DNA from: Drosophila miranda | Lineage: Eukaryota > Arthropoda > Insecta > Diptera > Drosophilidae | Reading direction: 5' to 3' | Assembly: GCF_003369915.1 (NCBI RefSeq) | Contig: NC_046676.1 | Span: forward strand, 9,269,501-9,333,500 | Length of the DNA: 64,000 bases | Part shown: piece after piece, positions 24,101-38,500 of the stretch | Numbering within the stretch: the first letter of the stretch is position 1 | How the letters are laid out: each line of letters opens with the position of its first letter | Position numbers and translations under genes: made by a program | Notes under the pieces: model-generated | Seen by the model: the letters and a program-made list of their open reading frames with translations, nothing else | Told to the model about the DNA's origin: nothing | The model's database searches: none

Positions 24101-27100
24101 CACATTTATTTATCGCACGACAAATGTCACTCGACCGTTTCGAATGGCTGGTCTGTCATACGTTTCCCGTACCCTGTAAACCGTAGACCTGACAGCTCTA
24201 AGGGTATGCTGGACTCGGGGGCTGTCTACGGCATTCGAATTACCAATTAGAGCCTTCTTTTTGTAGTGGGTATCCCATAGCCTTTATCGGTTCTCTTCGG
24301 CTTGGCATAGTGTTTTTTTTTTCCATCGTTTTGTTTCGGCCACTGATCGCATCGGCAGTGCAAATCAAGCTTGTTTTAAGGACACTCCACTCGACGTCAG
24401 TGGCAGCCTTGGGGGCTCCTGCGGCTCCACTGCCACTTGGGCATACGGACATGAGTCCTTCGCACTCGTTAGTCGGTCCTCCACCGGGCTGGCTAAGTGA
24501 TTTCCAATGCAGTTTGGGCTGGAGAAAGTAATTTGCATAAATGCCAAGTGAATGGTAGAATGTTGGCCATGTCGTTGTCGTTGTCGTTGTCGGTGGCGAC
24601 AATGGCGGGACCCTCATGCTGTTTATCAAGTCCGTTGGCCAGGCCAAAAACTGAAGCACACAATTTGCATTTGTTTAGCACATTTTGCACATTAACCCAC
24701 ATGCGAAAGGGCACCGACGGCACCAAAGGACGGGGCCCCTCTTCTTTTTCACTTTTTCGCTGCTGTTGTCTGACACTTTTTTTGTGTTGAAGGCACAAAA
24801 CATTGCAGCTTTTTGCATAATTATCCAGAAACAAGAAACAGTATACAGCCAAGTATTTCATTAGATATATGTACATGTTCTGAAGTCTCATTGAGGTCGG
24901 TTTTTGGGGGGTAATTGCATTACTTATCCACATGTTTTCATATATTGTACATATCTTCATGCAATTGGCATTCGGCATGGTGTTGTCCCTGCGGGGAGTC
25001 CCTTTAATGTATGCTACCTTCAATGCGGATGCCACAAACCACAGGCATCGATTGCCAGCCCTCACATGCAGGTTTAGGGGCCTATTGGGGGGTCTTGTCT
25101 TTGCTCTGGACATTAACCAGCAAAGGTCATTACAATTCATTAGAACTGAACCATAATCCTCCTTGCAATGGAACTCATGGTATTTCCGCATCAATAAACG
25201 CTTCTATTAAGTCCTGTCTGCGGCCCAATCGACTGCTAATGGAAGCTAAGCAAACGAGTCGAGACTTTAGCACATTTCAAAGAGATTTGCGCGAGCAGGT
25301 GGATAGTAGGAGGTGGTATATCAAACACAATAAATTATACTCTGAACGAATCAATGGAATAATTACTTGTGAAGGAAATCAACAAAACTAGTGGGAGTTT
25401 GAGGATAATCTTAATCGGAATATCTAGGAGTTTTCTAACTTCGATCTGCTTGCATTCTTAACCTTTCCAACAGAAAAAAGGCAAATATAAGCCAGATAGG
25501 AACCCCCCTTGGACCTACAGGAGGTCCCGAGAATCCGAAGACGACGATTTCCAAGGGCCGGGCAATGGCAGAAGAAGTGGAGGACTGATTCCTCTTCTTC
25601 CTCGTCGCGACAACTCCTGCAGAAAATATGTGCTGAATATTACGAGTGCAATACTTGGCACTAGGCACCACCGGAGTTGCAACACTTTCTGGACCGGCTG
25701 TAAGTCGATCCATTAAGACCCGAGCTATTTTTATGGGACTTCGGCTTCGGTGTAAAAATGTGCGGTTTATCCTGTGGGCTTTCAACCTTGTCCTGCAGTC
25801 GCCCCTCGGTCGGTGGGGTGAGTGGAGGGCTTCGGCTCGGTGTCAATTGGGCCGCTTGATTGCATATCAACGTCCAGCTACATCCCACTGCCTGTTGGTC
25901 AGCAGTGCCATTTCTCCTCACCTCAGGGCCCACCATTTACTTGGGTCTATTCGTACGATTAGTATAAGTCGTAAGCCTGTTTATGTGTGAGCCTAATCAA
26001 GCCACTAGCCTAATTGTTAGCCACATGTACTCCCAGAATGGTCTGTCACCTGCCTAGCTTTCTCTCTCTCTCTCTCTCTCATGCTTGACACAGAAGTACA
26101 CCCCATTCTCTAATGCTGTTGTTGCTGCTTTTGGCCCTTTGGGCCATTTTCTTGCCATTGGGCACGACCGGCAATCAATGCGCTAAACCGACTGTAACGC
26201 TCTCGTTACTGCCTCTGCCTCTGCCTCTGCCGCTTTAGTTTTTTTGCTGTTGTTTTTATCTCTACTGCCATGTTGTTAATTGCCGAAAAACTCACTCATA
26301 CTCGTGCTCGCTCTTTCGCATTGTTTTTTTCAGCGGCAGAGGGAATTTTTATTTCCTTTGGTTTTTTTGTTTTGTGTTTGCCTTTGAGCACGCGCCGTTT
26401 AAAACCTGCCACGCGCAACAAATTTTGGCAATGTGCGACGGAGGTGGCTCGCCTGGAGATTGTTGAGTGGGGGGGGAGGGTAATCGGGCTTAAAATTAAA
26501 TGGAGAAAACGACAGGCACTGGCAGCAGCAACAAATGGAAGCATTTTCATGCCACGAATCCGAGGGGGGAGTTGGAGCTGCGGGGGGAGGGGGATGAAGG
26601 GGCCAACAAATGTAGATAAACGTTTTGTTACAACACATAATCGCTATTGCTGCAGATACACAGATACAAAGATACAAGCAGCAACAGTGGAGGTACACAA
26701 AGAAGCCCAAACCCCTTCCCCCCCTCGGAAGATGTTGCCTCTGTACACCATTTTGCTTTTTATGTATCCGTGGGGGTGGCTGCTTCCACCTTTAAAGCCA
26801 TAGCTGTATCTGTATCTGTATCTGAGCAAGAGAGAGAGAGAGAGAGGCAACATAATTGCTCTCTAATTTAACGCTAATGGACAACAATTTAACCATCCAT
26901 CCAGCAGTTTATCATCCTGGCCATAATAATTGTAGGATGCGCTGCTATTGGGATTGTGCGTGGGCGCCTGCCTGAAGAATATCTGCTGGCCCTTAGCTAT
27001 TTATAGCCAACAGTTAAGAGACGAGCGTCTGACGGCCTGAGAGCTTGAGCAGCGGCACTGGGGCTAGTCCTTGACAAGTCCTGTGGCTCTTGTCCCCCGC

Positions 27101-30100
27101 TCATCCTTCGCTTGGCTTTAATTGCAAGCAACCACAGAAATTTGTTAATGATTTATCGGCTGAGGCTCCTCTTATCCCCAGAGATGATGCTCTGGTGTGG
27201 TCTCTGGAGAGCATTGTCCCACGTCCTCCTGTATCCTGGCCAGACACACTTTTCATGTACGTTCGTTTCGTTTCGGGTCTCCTTCAAATCCAATAGATTA
27301 AATTTGTAATTGAATCGGCTCTAGACGGAGAGAGACCGCAAAAAGGCGACAGAAACGAGCGGGACAGAGCGGGGGGGTGGGGGGCCAGACGTCAAAGGTT
27401 AACCGACAAGTCGTTGTCTTACAGGCAACTCCTTCTCCTCGCCAACTGATTTAAAATTGAAAACAAAAGGCGTTGTACATGTGGAATTTTCCCTTGAGAA
27501 TTTCTTCCTTTGAGGCGTTCGCGGGGGCGGAGGGCTGTTAAATTCCTTTTGACAGCTTTAAGCGTTCCATTTCCATTCACGAACCTCCATCCATATGTAC
27601 TTTATAACAAAGGGCATTTGGAATATGTGTGAGTCAGCAAATGCCGCATCCGTGGCCCCTTCCTTGACACCGTGCCTCTCATTACGCATACGACATGTGT
27701 TCCGCTGAGCGTTAATAAATCAATACCCAGGCAGGCAGGCAGGCAGCTGATAACCTTTTTACTAGAGCCAACAACACCTAACCCCCGCGAAAGGTCCTGT
27801 GGTACAGAAACTACACGGAATTTGTGCCATTAAAGTTGCGTGACGAAGTGAAATTTGCCTCAAAGACTCGCGGGACTGTGTATGTACATATGTGCTGTGC
27901 ATATAACTGGCATTTATAGGAAACGACCCAAAAGTCCTGAACCTCGTTCTCTCTCTCTCTCTCTCTGTCGCTGTCCCTGTCCCTGTCGCTGTTGCTGCTC
28001 TTTGCCTCATCATGTGGCGCATTTTGAGCTCAAGTGCCGGCGGCGCCCTGAAGTATGCCTTGAAATTGCTTTGATGTGGATGCGATATTTTGTTGTCACA
28101 ATAAGCAGACACATCCATACATATATGAACATATCCTTCGTAGCATATAACGCCCCCGCCCCCCCCACGACTCCCCAGTGGGGGGCTGATGGGCTGGCGG
28201 GCTGGCGGGTTCTGGGTGGCGCAGACAGGAACTGAAATGTCAACGAATATTAAGTGCCCTGTGCCCTCTCCGCCCCGTCATGATGCATTGACCGGAAGGG
28301 AGCCACATTTCAGGAGAGATCCCGCTGCCAGATGGAAGTTTCGAATTTGAAAATGTCAAGAAAGAAGTAAGAATATGGACAGCCCAGACACGACACCAGG
28401 GATATGTTGGAAACCTAAAAATTGCTTGAGAGAAGAGCGAAATGGGTGGCGAAATGGGTGGCGAAATGGGTGGAGATTGATTTGAAACTGAGACCTGGAG
28501 GTTTCGGAAGCGTAAGAAAAACTAGGGGCTGCTCTTTAACTGATAATAAATGAAAGATTAAGTTGTTTCTAAAGATATTCACGGTGATATTTAGAGTATT
28601 TTCCACCAAACAAGATATTAAAGATTAACCGAAAAGGAGACAGAGTCGGGGAGAGAGAGAGAAAGATTCAAAGAGGACATTAAAGAGGGAGAAGGAATAA
28701 GAGGGAGAGCGCAAATGGAAGGTTCTACTGCGTTACCGACAGGCGAAGAGCGAGAAAGAAAGGAAGAGATGCCGCGTTATGCGGTAGCGCCCTTCAGTCG
28801 GTTTAGTAATGCCTTTCTGGCTGGTATTCTCGTCAGGGCTTTTTGTCAACGAAGACGGAGAGCGGCCTAGAAGGAGGGTTGAAATTTATACCAAAAGTTA
28901 GAGAAAAGATACAAAGAGAAATTATTGAATAATCGCGAAAGAAGCCGCCGGCATAGTGCCATTAATGCAATTCTGTAGATACTTTAATCAATGCCACAGA
29001 TACAATTTGCTCTCCCAGTTTCACTTTGCTTTTGTGAAGAGGGGAGTGGTGCAAGGGGCAAGGGGCAGGGGAGGGAGAGTGCTTTGTGCGGGAATTGCAT
29101 CATAATTGGATTTTTATTTGCTCGCTTTGTATGCTGGCCGCTCTTGTGCGTATAAACACTTTGCATATCATAACCAATATGCATATGTGTGTGTGTGTGT
29201 GTGGCAGAACACTCTTTCAGGGGCAGAGATAGAAACAACAGCAACCGCAACAGGGACAACCACAATGGCAGTGCACTTGTGCCCAGTTCCAGGTCCCGCT
29301 CTCGGTCTCGGTCCCGATCCTGGCCTTGTCTCGCTATTTATTTCTCAACCATTATTTCTTGGAAATCTTTTTCCCATGCAGAGTTCTGTTCTGTTCTGGC
29401 ACTTAACCCCATTCCAATAGAATAGTCAGAGAGAGGGAGAGGGAGGGATGTGCTGTGTGCTCTTTGCTGTGTGGGAGGTCAAGTGAGGTTCGATTGTGTG
29501 TGTGTGTGTGTGTAGGGCCTCTCTGTGGCTATGACAATGACCAACCCAACCCAAACCCCTCCTTCCCCCCATGGTATGGACATGGGGCATACATAATAAT
29601 TAGGTCGCTTCAAGTACAAGTAAAAGCGCTTGTTTAAGGTCTAACAACTGTTGAATTTCGAGTTCACAGTGCCGTGCCCATCCTTAATGAAGTCATTTTT
29701 TGTTGGTACCGCACAGGTGTCCCATTTCCCCATTTCTGAACTGTTGACGTAATTTGATAGCCCCCCCGCTCCATCCCCAAACAACAACAGCAGTTGGTCC
29801 TTCATTCTGGTCGTGTCATATGGTCATATCTCTCAAGGTTGCTGGGTTCTGTGCCTCCAAAGATGCTTTTGTCATTTGATATGCCAGCAGAGATACAGAT
29901 ACTTAAAAAGAGCGAAAGCTTACATTTATAGGGAGAGTTTGTAGGGCGGTTTCCATTGGCAATTAGTTCTGGGAATACAAAATCGGTATGGATATGAAAT
30001 TCCAAAGTTTCCAAGCAAATAACTTGCCCCAAAGAATGTTCTGTGCACCGTGGGTGGTGCTGTACGTGATGGGCGACCCGTCGGGCGGGCCACCTGCAGA

Positions 30101-32430
30101 GCTGCACTAAAAATGACATTAAAATGGGAGTCATATATGCCAGCACCGAGCCACCCCACCCACCGAGCCACCGATGAAGCCATAATCATTTTGATGGCAG
30201 TCCTTGGCAGGCTCCAGCCTGGGGCTCTGCTGCGGTGAGCTTTTCGCTGGTGGCGGCAGGGAGGGGGGCCAGAAATTAGTTGGGTTTAATCCCATGAATG
30301 CGTTGCACGGCTGCTGATGATGATCATGACGATGATGATAATGGCTGGCATAATAGTAGGTTATGGCCACGATGCGTGGATGGGTAGCCCGGACCGAAAC
30401 TGAAACCAAATTACACTCGCACCCTGGAATTTTCATTAGGGAAAATTCTAGCGGAAACAGACGGCTGCAGTTACAGCAAAATATTTTCAAATGAATTCCA
30501 AGCTCCTGCATTTATTGAAGGGGAAACTCCATATCTGTGGAAATAATATGTGTACAAATATATTATATATGTATGTACAGTCTGCTCTTTTCAAATGTAT
30601 ATATTGCCGTGTGTGCATCCTTAAAGCAGAACTTCTGAGGAGAACTCTCTTCGGGAATGCAGATACACAGATATACAGATATATCTGCAATTACCAAAGG
30701 ATACCTGCCACACAGAGAGAGAGTTCTCTATGTCTCTAGATATATGCATATCCTTTAAGTGTCCTTTACATCTATGGATGGTGCAACGGTACCTCCGCTG
30801 GCTCCGGGCTCTCCGGCTGCTGCGGAAATTGTGAGGAAATGAAAATGGTTTGGTTGAACTTTTTCTTACATTTTTTTCCCCCCTAACATTTTTTACACTT
30901 TTTTCCACATTTTCTTTCTTTAGCTTTTTCTTTCCTGTCCTTGACGGGAAGCAGGGGCGTAGAGGGGGGCCTAGAGGGGGGGCATTCAGACAGACCAGAC
31001 TCTCATTACTTGAGAGGCAAGGCGACTATTTATAGCCGTTTGTGTAGTGGCGTTTGCGTTGCGTTGCATTGCCGAGCATTGCGTTGAGTGAACCACCTTG
31101 ACCCACTCTAATTGCACGTCTAAATGGCAGCCAGACAATGCCCAGAGCTATGACTACTCGACCGGTGACCAATCAGAGGCAGTGGCAGAGTGGCACAGAG
31201 CAAAAAGAGGGAGCCGAACCGCTTCTTACGGCCACCGATACGGTGCCAGAGAGCCAGGAAGACCTGCCAGAGCTTTATATTAGTTTTAAATATTTATTTA
31301 TGCCGCCAGGCCTTGGGCTGTGGCCCAAAGTTGAATATTAATGAAGTTAATTGAAAAACTTTGCACACAACAACAATGTAACAATATCCCGGAGCCGTAC
31401 ACCCATCCTTTCCGCAGACACGAAGGAACCACTGCCCTCCACGGCAGAAATTAGTTTACAAATTACGACAAATAAAATGTTTGCGGCCAATTGTTGAGGG
31501 GGAAGCGTCAGTCGTTGAGGAGGGAAGATCGAACCCCAGAGCCCCCCTGGGGGCCAGGGCTCAATACGCAATTTACATAATTACGCATTTTTGCAGGAAA
31601 CTTATAAATATTTATGCTGTTTCTTCGAAGAATTAAGTTCTAAGTGAAAAATGAATAACAAAAAGGCACCGGAATATTAATTCTGTGATTTTGTGCAATC
31701 TTTTGGCCAATGTTAACAACAAATATATATTTTCCTAGAAGATTAGCTTTAAACTGGCCAAAAAATTTCATAAAATAAACCATAGAGGGACTTAAATGAC
31801 CATTATGGATGGACAAGTCGCAAAACTATGGAACACTATATGATAGAAGGATTGAGAATAGCTCTAATGAGGGATTGGTCGGGTTTTGGACTACTCATTG
31901 TCGGGTTTACATTCATATTCTTTTGTTTTTGCTTTGCTCCTCTTTTCCATCTCACTCGCTCGCTTTCAGCGAGACTCTCTGTACGCAGCGAGAGCATAGG
32001 CAAACGGCAAGAGTAACGGACGGCCCACGAGAGGCACAGTGAGCAGAGAGAACAGGGAATGATTCAGATGTGGTGTTACAACTCCACACGTACATATTTA
32101 CGTGTGTTTGGGTGTGCAGGTGATATCCATATCTGCTCTGTATGGGGCTCCAGCAATGACCCCGTGTACCCTTTGGCCCCCGCCCCCCTCCAGCCACTTA
32201 TTTACTGGGAAACCAAACGAATTCGAATTTCTATACCAAAAAAAAAACAGAATTAAAGTGAATTACTCGTAAATTATGGTAGTTGCAACTTGCTTTTTTG
32301 AGGGGCCCCGTGCAGCGACAAAAATTTAACATGAATCTCACGTCTGTCGCTTTTCGACGAACGACGAACAAGACCAAAATCTGAAATTGTGCAATGTTGA
32401 ATCACGAGCTGACGTGGAGCGAAGGTGGCT

Positions 32431-32478
32431 ATGGGGCGATGGGGCGATGGGGCGATGGGGCGATGGGGCGATGGGGCG
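32431..32478. repeat. octamer tandem repeat (ATGGGGCG)x6
   Basis: Six perfect head-to-tail copies of ATGGGGCG. The repeated GGGG runs give the + strand G-quadruplex potential. It lies 475 bases upstream of the first Pka-R2 coding exon. Confidence 0.92.
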
Positions 32479-32905
32479 ATGATGGGTAATGGCTGATGTC
32501 TGTTGTCTGTGGATGGTGTGGGGCTGGTGGGGAGCAGAGGTGCACAGGGGGGGCAATTTCCATCTAAATGACCGACAGACATCAGCGGGTTGACCTTACC
32601 CCCGCCCGGATAGCCTCCACGAGTTTTCGGGGGGTGTTTGATTGCAGTTCGTTGGCAGATGGCAGGTGGCTGATGGCAGGAGAAGTGGCAGAGTGGAGTG
32701 ACCACAATCTCTGGGCATATTGTAATCATCGCTCCATCATACACGATGGATTACCGAAAAGCCCTGCTCAGCATTTACTGTAGTTGGGGGGAGTTGGGGG
32801 GAGCCTTCCACCGAAAAGAAACCGAATCTATATAAACCGAATCTTATAAATTCCAAACATTAATTGTATTTCTTGTGCTCTCGTTCCCACAGAGACAACA
32901 CAAAT

Positions 32906-35474
32906 ATGTCGAGCGATTCGAGTCGGCGTATCCAGGTGCCCGAGGAGCTGAAGGAGGTCCTCTTGCAGTTCTCCATTGCGTATCTGGTGGAGCAGCCCCC
33001 GGATGTGATCGACTATGCCGCCGACTATTTCAATAAGCTGCAGGCCAATCGTCCGGCCCCGGTCAACCAGGATCACAGTCAGGATGATCAGCAGAGCATC
33101 AACTCCCAGGATGGAGAAGGTGAGTGTGGCCCGCTACATCGCCACACGCCCATCGATGGCGTGTCCTGTCATCCTTTTCTTTGCGTGTGCGTCGGCATTC
33201 CTTTGGGGGGCTTGCAACATTCTTTCTTGTTTTATTTTTAGTTTCCATTTCTTTTTTTTCTTATTTCTCCGACATGCAATTTGTTGGCTGACGTCAGCAA
33301 TGTCAGTTTCAGTCGATGTTTTGCAAAAATCACCCCCCAGGAAAATGCGAATAAAAACACTGACCAACTCCGACAATAATTTCATATTAGGAGCATGATT
33401 TATGGGGTCTTCTTCTTCGGCAGCACAAGAAATTGAAAAGTTTTTTCGTTTCCGTTCAGTGTAAAGTTTGGTGTCGTGTATCTTGTATCTCTTGGGGGTT
33501 CAGCACGTGTTCGGTGTACGGATAATTAGGCGCAACCTCATCTGGTCATAAATCTTTGGCCACCACTGTAGCCCGTATGGTTTATCTTGAAAACAAATTA
33601 AATAATGATGCTTTGGCAGAGTTCAATTTGTTCCTGTCTCTCTGCCTCTCTCTCTCTCTCAGAGGCTTTTGTTCACAGCTTCCTTTTGCGTGTTTATCTT
33701 CCGGTTAATCAAACACGCAGCCCTCGAGGGATAGCAGCAGCAGCAGCACCACCACGAGGATGGGATGTCAAGTGGATCGAGGGGAGGTGGCAGTGGCAGA
33801 CAGGGCAGGAGTGGCAATGGCGGCTGCTGTTCCTGCCATTAAAAATCTATTAATTGCGCACACAGCCGCCGCCCCTAAAGAGCAGAGCCAACAGCATGGA
33901 TGCAGCTCTCATTCCACAGATATACATACATATATATATGGCTACACATACGTATCCTAGTTTTGATATTCCATTGGAGCTCGTTCCGGGATTGCAGGAG
34001 GCGTTGGGGGGGGCGGCTTCCGTCTCACTATTAAACCGTCGACGTGCCCGTGGCCCGGGCCAAGGGCTCTTCTCGTGCTCACTGAAGCCCTCAATATCTC
34101 TACGAGCTCTGCCTCAACTGGAGCGAAATTGACACGCAAATAGATTTCAATGGCTATGCCGTTACCTGCCCCAGCCTCCTCCCTGCGGCCCCTTGCAACC
34201 GTAATCTATTTTCCGCTTCCCCTGCTGGAGCGCTCTATATCGATTTGTGTCTGTATTTTTACGCTTTGATGTCTATTTGGGGATCAAGCTTTTTGTTTAA
34301 ATTTTGTAGCTTTAAAGACGGCGGGGGAGACCCAAACAAATGTGCCCCCAATAAAGGCAGGAGAGGTGTGTCTTTTGTGTACTGCCAGGAAAGGTGTGCC
34401 TGAGAGGTGAGACCATGAGCTCGGACCATGCAACATTTTATTAACACTCACTACAGGTGGAGCAGCACCAAAGGGACTCCACCATAGACAGGAGCCTGGT
34501 ATAAGCTTCTGGGAGTGGGGGTTCTGGAGCCTGAGCGCGACCATTGAGGCATACTGATGAACAGCTCAGCCAGGGGCCTCAAACCACGCTTCATTGGGCG
34601 CACAGGGCGCATGACATGCCCCTGGTATGGTGGCCAGGGGGGCGACGCTTAACGGGGGGTGACGGGGGGGGCATTCATTTCAACATTATTGACATGCCAG
34701 CAGCGTTTTGTGAAAGGTCCCTGGGTATATACGTATCTCTGGCCAAAACCTAAACGGAAATTGCTGTGCCTCTCTCGCTGTCTCTCTCTCTCTAGCTGTC
34801 TCTCTCTGGAGTGGTGTGGACCTCCTGTTGCGCTTAATATTAATCTGTATGTTTGCCATATGAAAAGCCAGAGAGAGAAAATGCCCATGTTAATCAAGAC
34901 AAAGAGTGTGGCTGTGGCTGTGGCTGCGGCTGCTATTTATATCCCGAAACGACAAAACAGAGAAGGACAGAGGAGGCAGTTCCATAGATATAGATGGACA
35001 TAGAAATATGTATAAATAGATGAAAGGGGGGGAGGAAACCACTTGAGTGGCGTGCTCTGTGTTGCCTACTTGCAGGCACTATTTCCGCTTTGGTTTGACG
35101 GCCCGTTTGCCACACAGTGGCTTCAGTGGCGGCTCCAGAGATGGGGCACCGATGCTGCGGCTCTTGTGCCACAAACGGCACTGCCGCTGTCCATCAGTCA
35201 CTCGGCAAACGTCAACAGGATAGCACCATATACACTCCGAACAACTGTCATTCAGCACCGTTGGTAGTAGTACCGTTGGTCATTCATTCGGTTATACCGT
35301 TAGATGAATGCTGTCATCGTTTGAGTTTGTCCTTGTGCCTGTTGCTGTCCTTCCAGAGTTGTCGCTGTCGTTCGGTCCGTCGGTCGGGTGTCCTCTCATT
35401 TGACTAATGAAATTAATGCAACCCGTCTCTTTTTTTTATTTTCCATTCTTAATTAAATTCCACCAACTTGCCCA

Positions 35475-35511
<37 letters not shown>

Positions 35512-38500
35512 GAAATGGGGTGTGTGGTTGATGGGAAACTTACGTAATTGAAGTGCTTTCATCAGTGCTTCCATTATCTAATTATATTTAAAGTTTGCGC
35601 GTGTGTGCGTCCGGGCAGATTAAAAAGAGAACTTTATAAAGGAAGGATTTATTCCACTTCCACCAACAAACAGCAAAACACCTTTTCAATCCTTCAATTC
35701 CAGCAAACCTTCCATTTTGTCTTTGCACTCTCGGGCCCGATTCTGAAAGAACGAATCTCGAAGCAATGGAAGAAGTGGGCCTTTTTCTACCCTGTCCTTA
35801 GTCCAACCACAAAATTGTTGAGCATTAAATCAAATCAAAATTCCTAAAACATCCACAACTATGGACTGAAGAGATGTCCAACCGAAGAGTGTTGTCTGAC
35901 TGTCAGAGCTATGCAATTGTCTTGGTGCTTGATGTCTGATGCCTGATGCCCGCACAATCCTGACAGACAAGACGCCACTCATGGTTTCCGCCCCCTTCCC
36001 CACCATCTCTCCGTCATTCCTGGTTTACCCGTACAATTTTTGTGGCTCAGTCGCTCGCACTCTGTGCGTGTCTGTCTGTGTAATTGCATCATTAAACCGA
36101 CACTCCAGTTGGCAACTTGACACAAGAACGAGAACGAGACTGAGAACGAGACCAAGAACGACAACCGGATTGACTCTGAAGAGCTAAAGGATGGCAGTCA
36201 GTGGAAATCTGTAACTGAAATCGAATCAAGAGACAGAGAGACTGCCACAGAGACTCGAGAGCGCAGTGACTGACTTGTTGAAGGCTCAACCGCCTCCGTC
36301 GTCGCCGTCGCATCGCCGTCGCCGAAACATTCAAGTGCATAAATATTTATTACGCATTCGCCGCGTGTGACGGGAAAGCTTAAATAGTAGAACACACCGT
36401 GCATCTACTGCTCGGAAAACAGTCACCTTGGGCCCGCAAGCTGCACACACACATTATGTGCCTATATGTACCTCAAACAATATGTGTATATACAGATAGA
36501 TACGTACATAGATAGATGTATATATTTTTTGTTACCTTTTTTTTATATCATAGTTATACAATATTTAAACGTGTTCATGCCTAACTGGTTTCTGTTTCTG
36601 TGTGACTGACTGACTCGTCTCGTCTCGTCGTTACAAGTGATTTGAAATCGTATCTAAATTCAGAGACACGCACAGCCCCAAGCAACAAAACTGCAATTGA
36701 AAATGTCTACTCAGGTGTCTGGCAATTTATTGGCTGGTAAGCAATGGCAAAATCCCCAATTTGGTTCACCGACAAAACAAAACAAAAAAACTCAACAAAA
36801 AACAAGCCCCAAGCGGACAGAGACACTTTTGGTGTTGTGTTGTGCTGTGTTGCTGCTGCGGCTCTACAGATCGCATTCATACTATATGTACGAGTACTCT
36901 TATGTATATATAATTACTTGCACAGCAGTTTGGCCTAGTGGCTGGCTGGCTCTGGCCCTTCTGAGAAAAGGCAGAGAGAGCTACGACTGCAAATGAATGT
37001 TTGACAAGAATTCTTGTTGGCCTGGAAATCCCCAGATAGTAGAGGTCTATCCAGCATTTATGCAGTTTTCTGTCCCTCTGTGGCCTGGAAATACGAAACA
37101 CAATGAGTGCAATTAGAATTCCTGGAACTGGCACTGGCACAAGCAACCAAATACCTTTTCCGAATCTGATGTTTGCTCTGTGAAATGTGAGGTCTTCCCC
37201 ACAGCCACTCCCAATTCTGGACCCAACTGGCCAGAGCAGCACATTCCATGTCCATGTCCATGTCCATGTCCATGTCCATTTGGCCCATTGAGAGGCTGTC
37301 TATCTTTGACACTAATTGGGGCAGCCATCATCATGGGATTGATTGAACTTTGGTACTCATTGATGCTCCAAGTCGACTAATATGGGATTATTTCTGAATT
37401 GAATTTTACAGAGCCACCCGTTATGCAAAACTCACGCCGCAAATCAGTCTTCGCCGAGGCCTACGATCCGGAGGCGGATGATGATGATGAGGGAGCCACT
37501 GCCATATTCCCAAAAACAGATGAACAGCGTTCCCGTCTGGTGGAGTCGGTGAAAAATGTTCTCCTTTTCCGTTCGCTCGAAAAGGAACAGGTTCGTCGAC
37601 TGCCGCACATAAATCATAATCCCCCGCGCAGAGCCACGGATGCTTAACCCGAATAAGTGTCTGCCTGCGGTTTCCCTTTGCGTGGGGATTATGCCACCCA
37701 CAGACCCACTCTGTCTGTCCCACACTAACGGCAAACTTTCTTGTGCGTCCTTCCTTCCTGTCTTTCAGATGAACCAAGTGCTGGATGCGATGTTCGAGAG
37801 GAAGGTTCAGCCGGGCGATTATATCATACGCCAGGGCGACGATGGCGATAACTTTTATGTTATTGAATCGTAAGTAAAACAAAACAAAAACCGAACCGAA
37901 CCGAACCGAACAAATTTCCCATCTATCCTCATCAATGATGAATGTGTGTGTGTGTGTGTGTGTGTGTGGCAGTCATCATATTTAATTCAGGACTAAAGTT
38001 AAACAGAGATAAATGTAATCACAAAATCCCCCAAGCAATCCTCTATAGATGTGGGCTGTGTTTATACATAAAGTAATCTTAAAGATACTTGAATCAGAAG
38101 AGGGAAGTGTAGAGATTCGATATACATACTTGAATACCATAGAAACAACATATTCTGAGAAAGATGCTAGCCATCTGTGAGATACATTTTACTCTTGTGA
38201 AGGCTTCGAGAAATAGCTAAATAGTAAATTTAAACCTATAAAATAAGTTTCATTTACGCTGAATGGTTGGTAGAATGAAAATGTACGAGACTCCCACTAT
38301 TTCCCCCAATTTTCCGCCCACTAAGCCAGCTATCATACACACTTAATTAATTTCTATTTGAATTGCAATTTGAATCTGCGTTCGATATGGATATGCCATT
38401 AATAGGCATTTGCATATTGATGAGTACTTAGTCACACACAGACGCACACGCACACGCACACAGCCAAAAACAGAGACAGATACAGATACAGAGACAGAGA

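Larger units (their letters stand above)
17241..32892 (+). other. large first intron of Pka-R2
   Basis: About 15.65 kb with no supported gene on either strand. It holds many simple repeats: TC run near 17420-17442, poly-G at 18099-18117, GGGACA repeats near 19180-19230, CATTTT repeats near 20720-20760, CAGATR repeats near 23305-23353, CT runs near 26062-26080 and 27948-27966, GT runs near 29187-29202 and 29496-29512. It also holds a cluster of GTATAACAG sites at 17684-17840 and an octamer tandem repeat at 32431-32478. Short open frames here have low-complexity composition and look random. Confidence 0.6.

Noticed and set aside
24240..25391. Several long open frames (up to 233 codons) on both strands in the first Pka-R2 intron
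   Set aside because: They have no recognisable domain, no supporting splice or start context and mixed low-complexity composition. They overlap on opposite strands as chance frames do.
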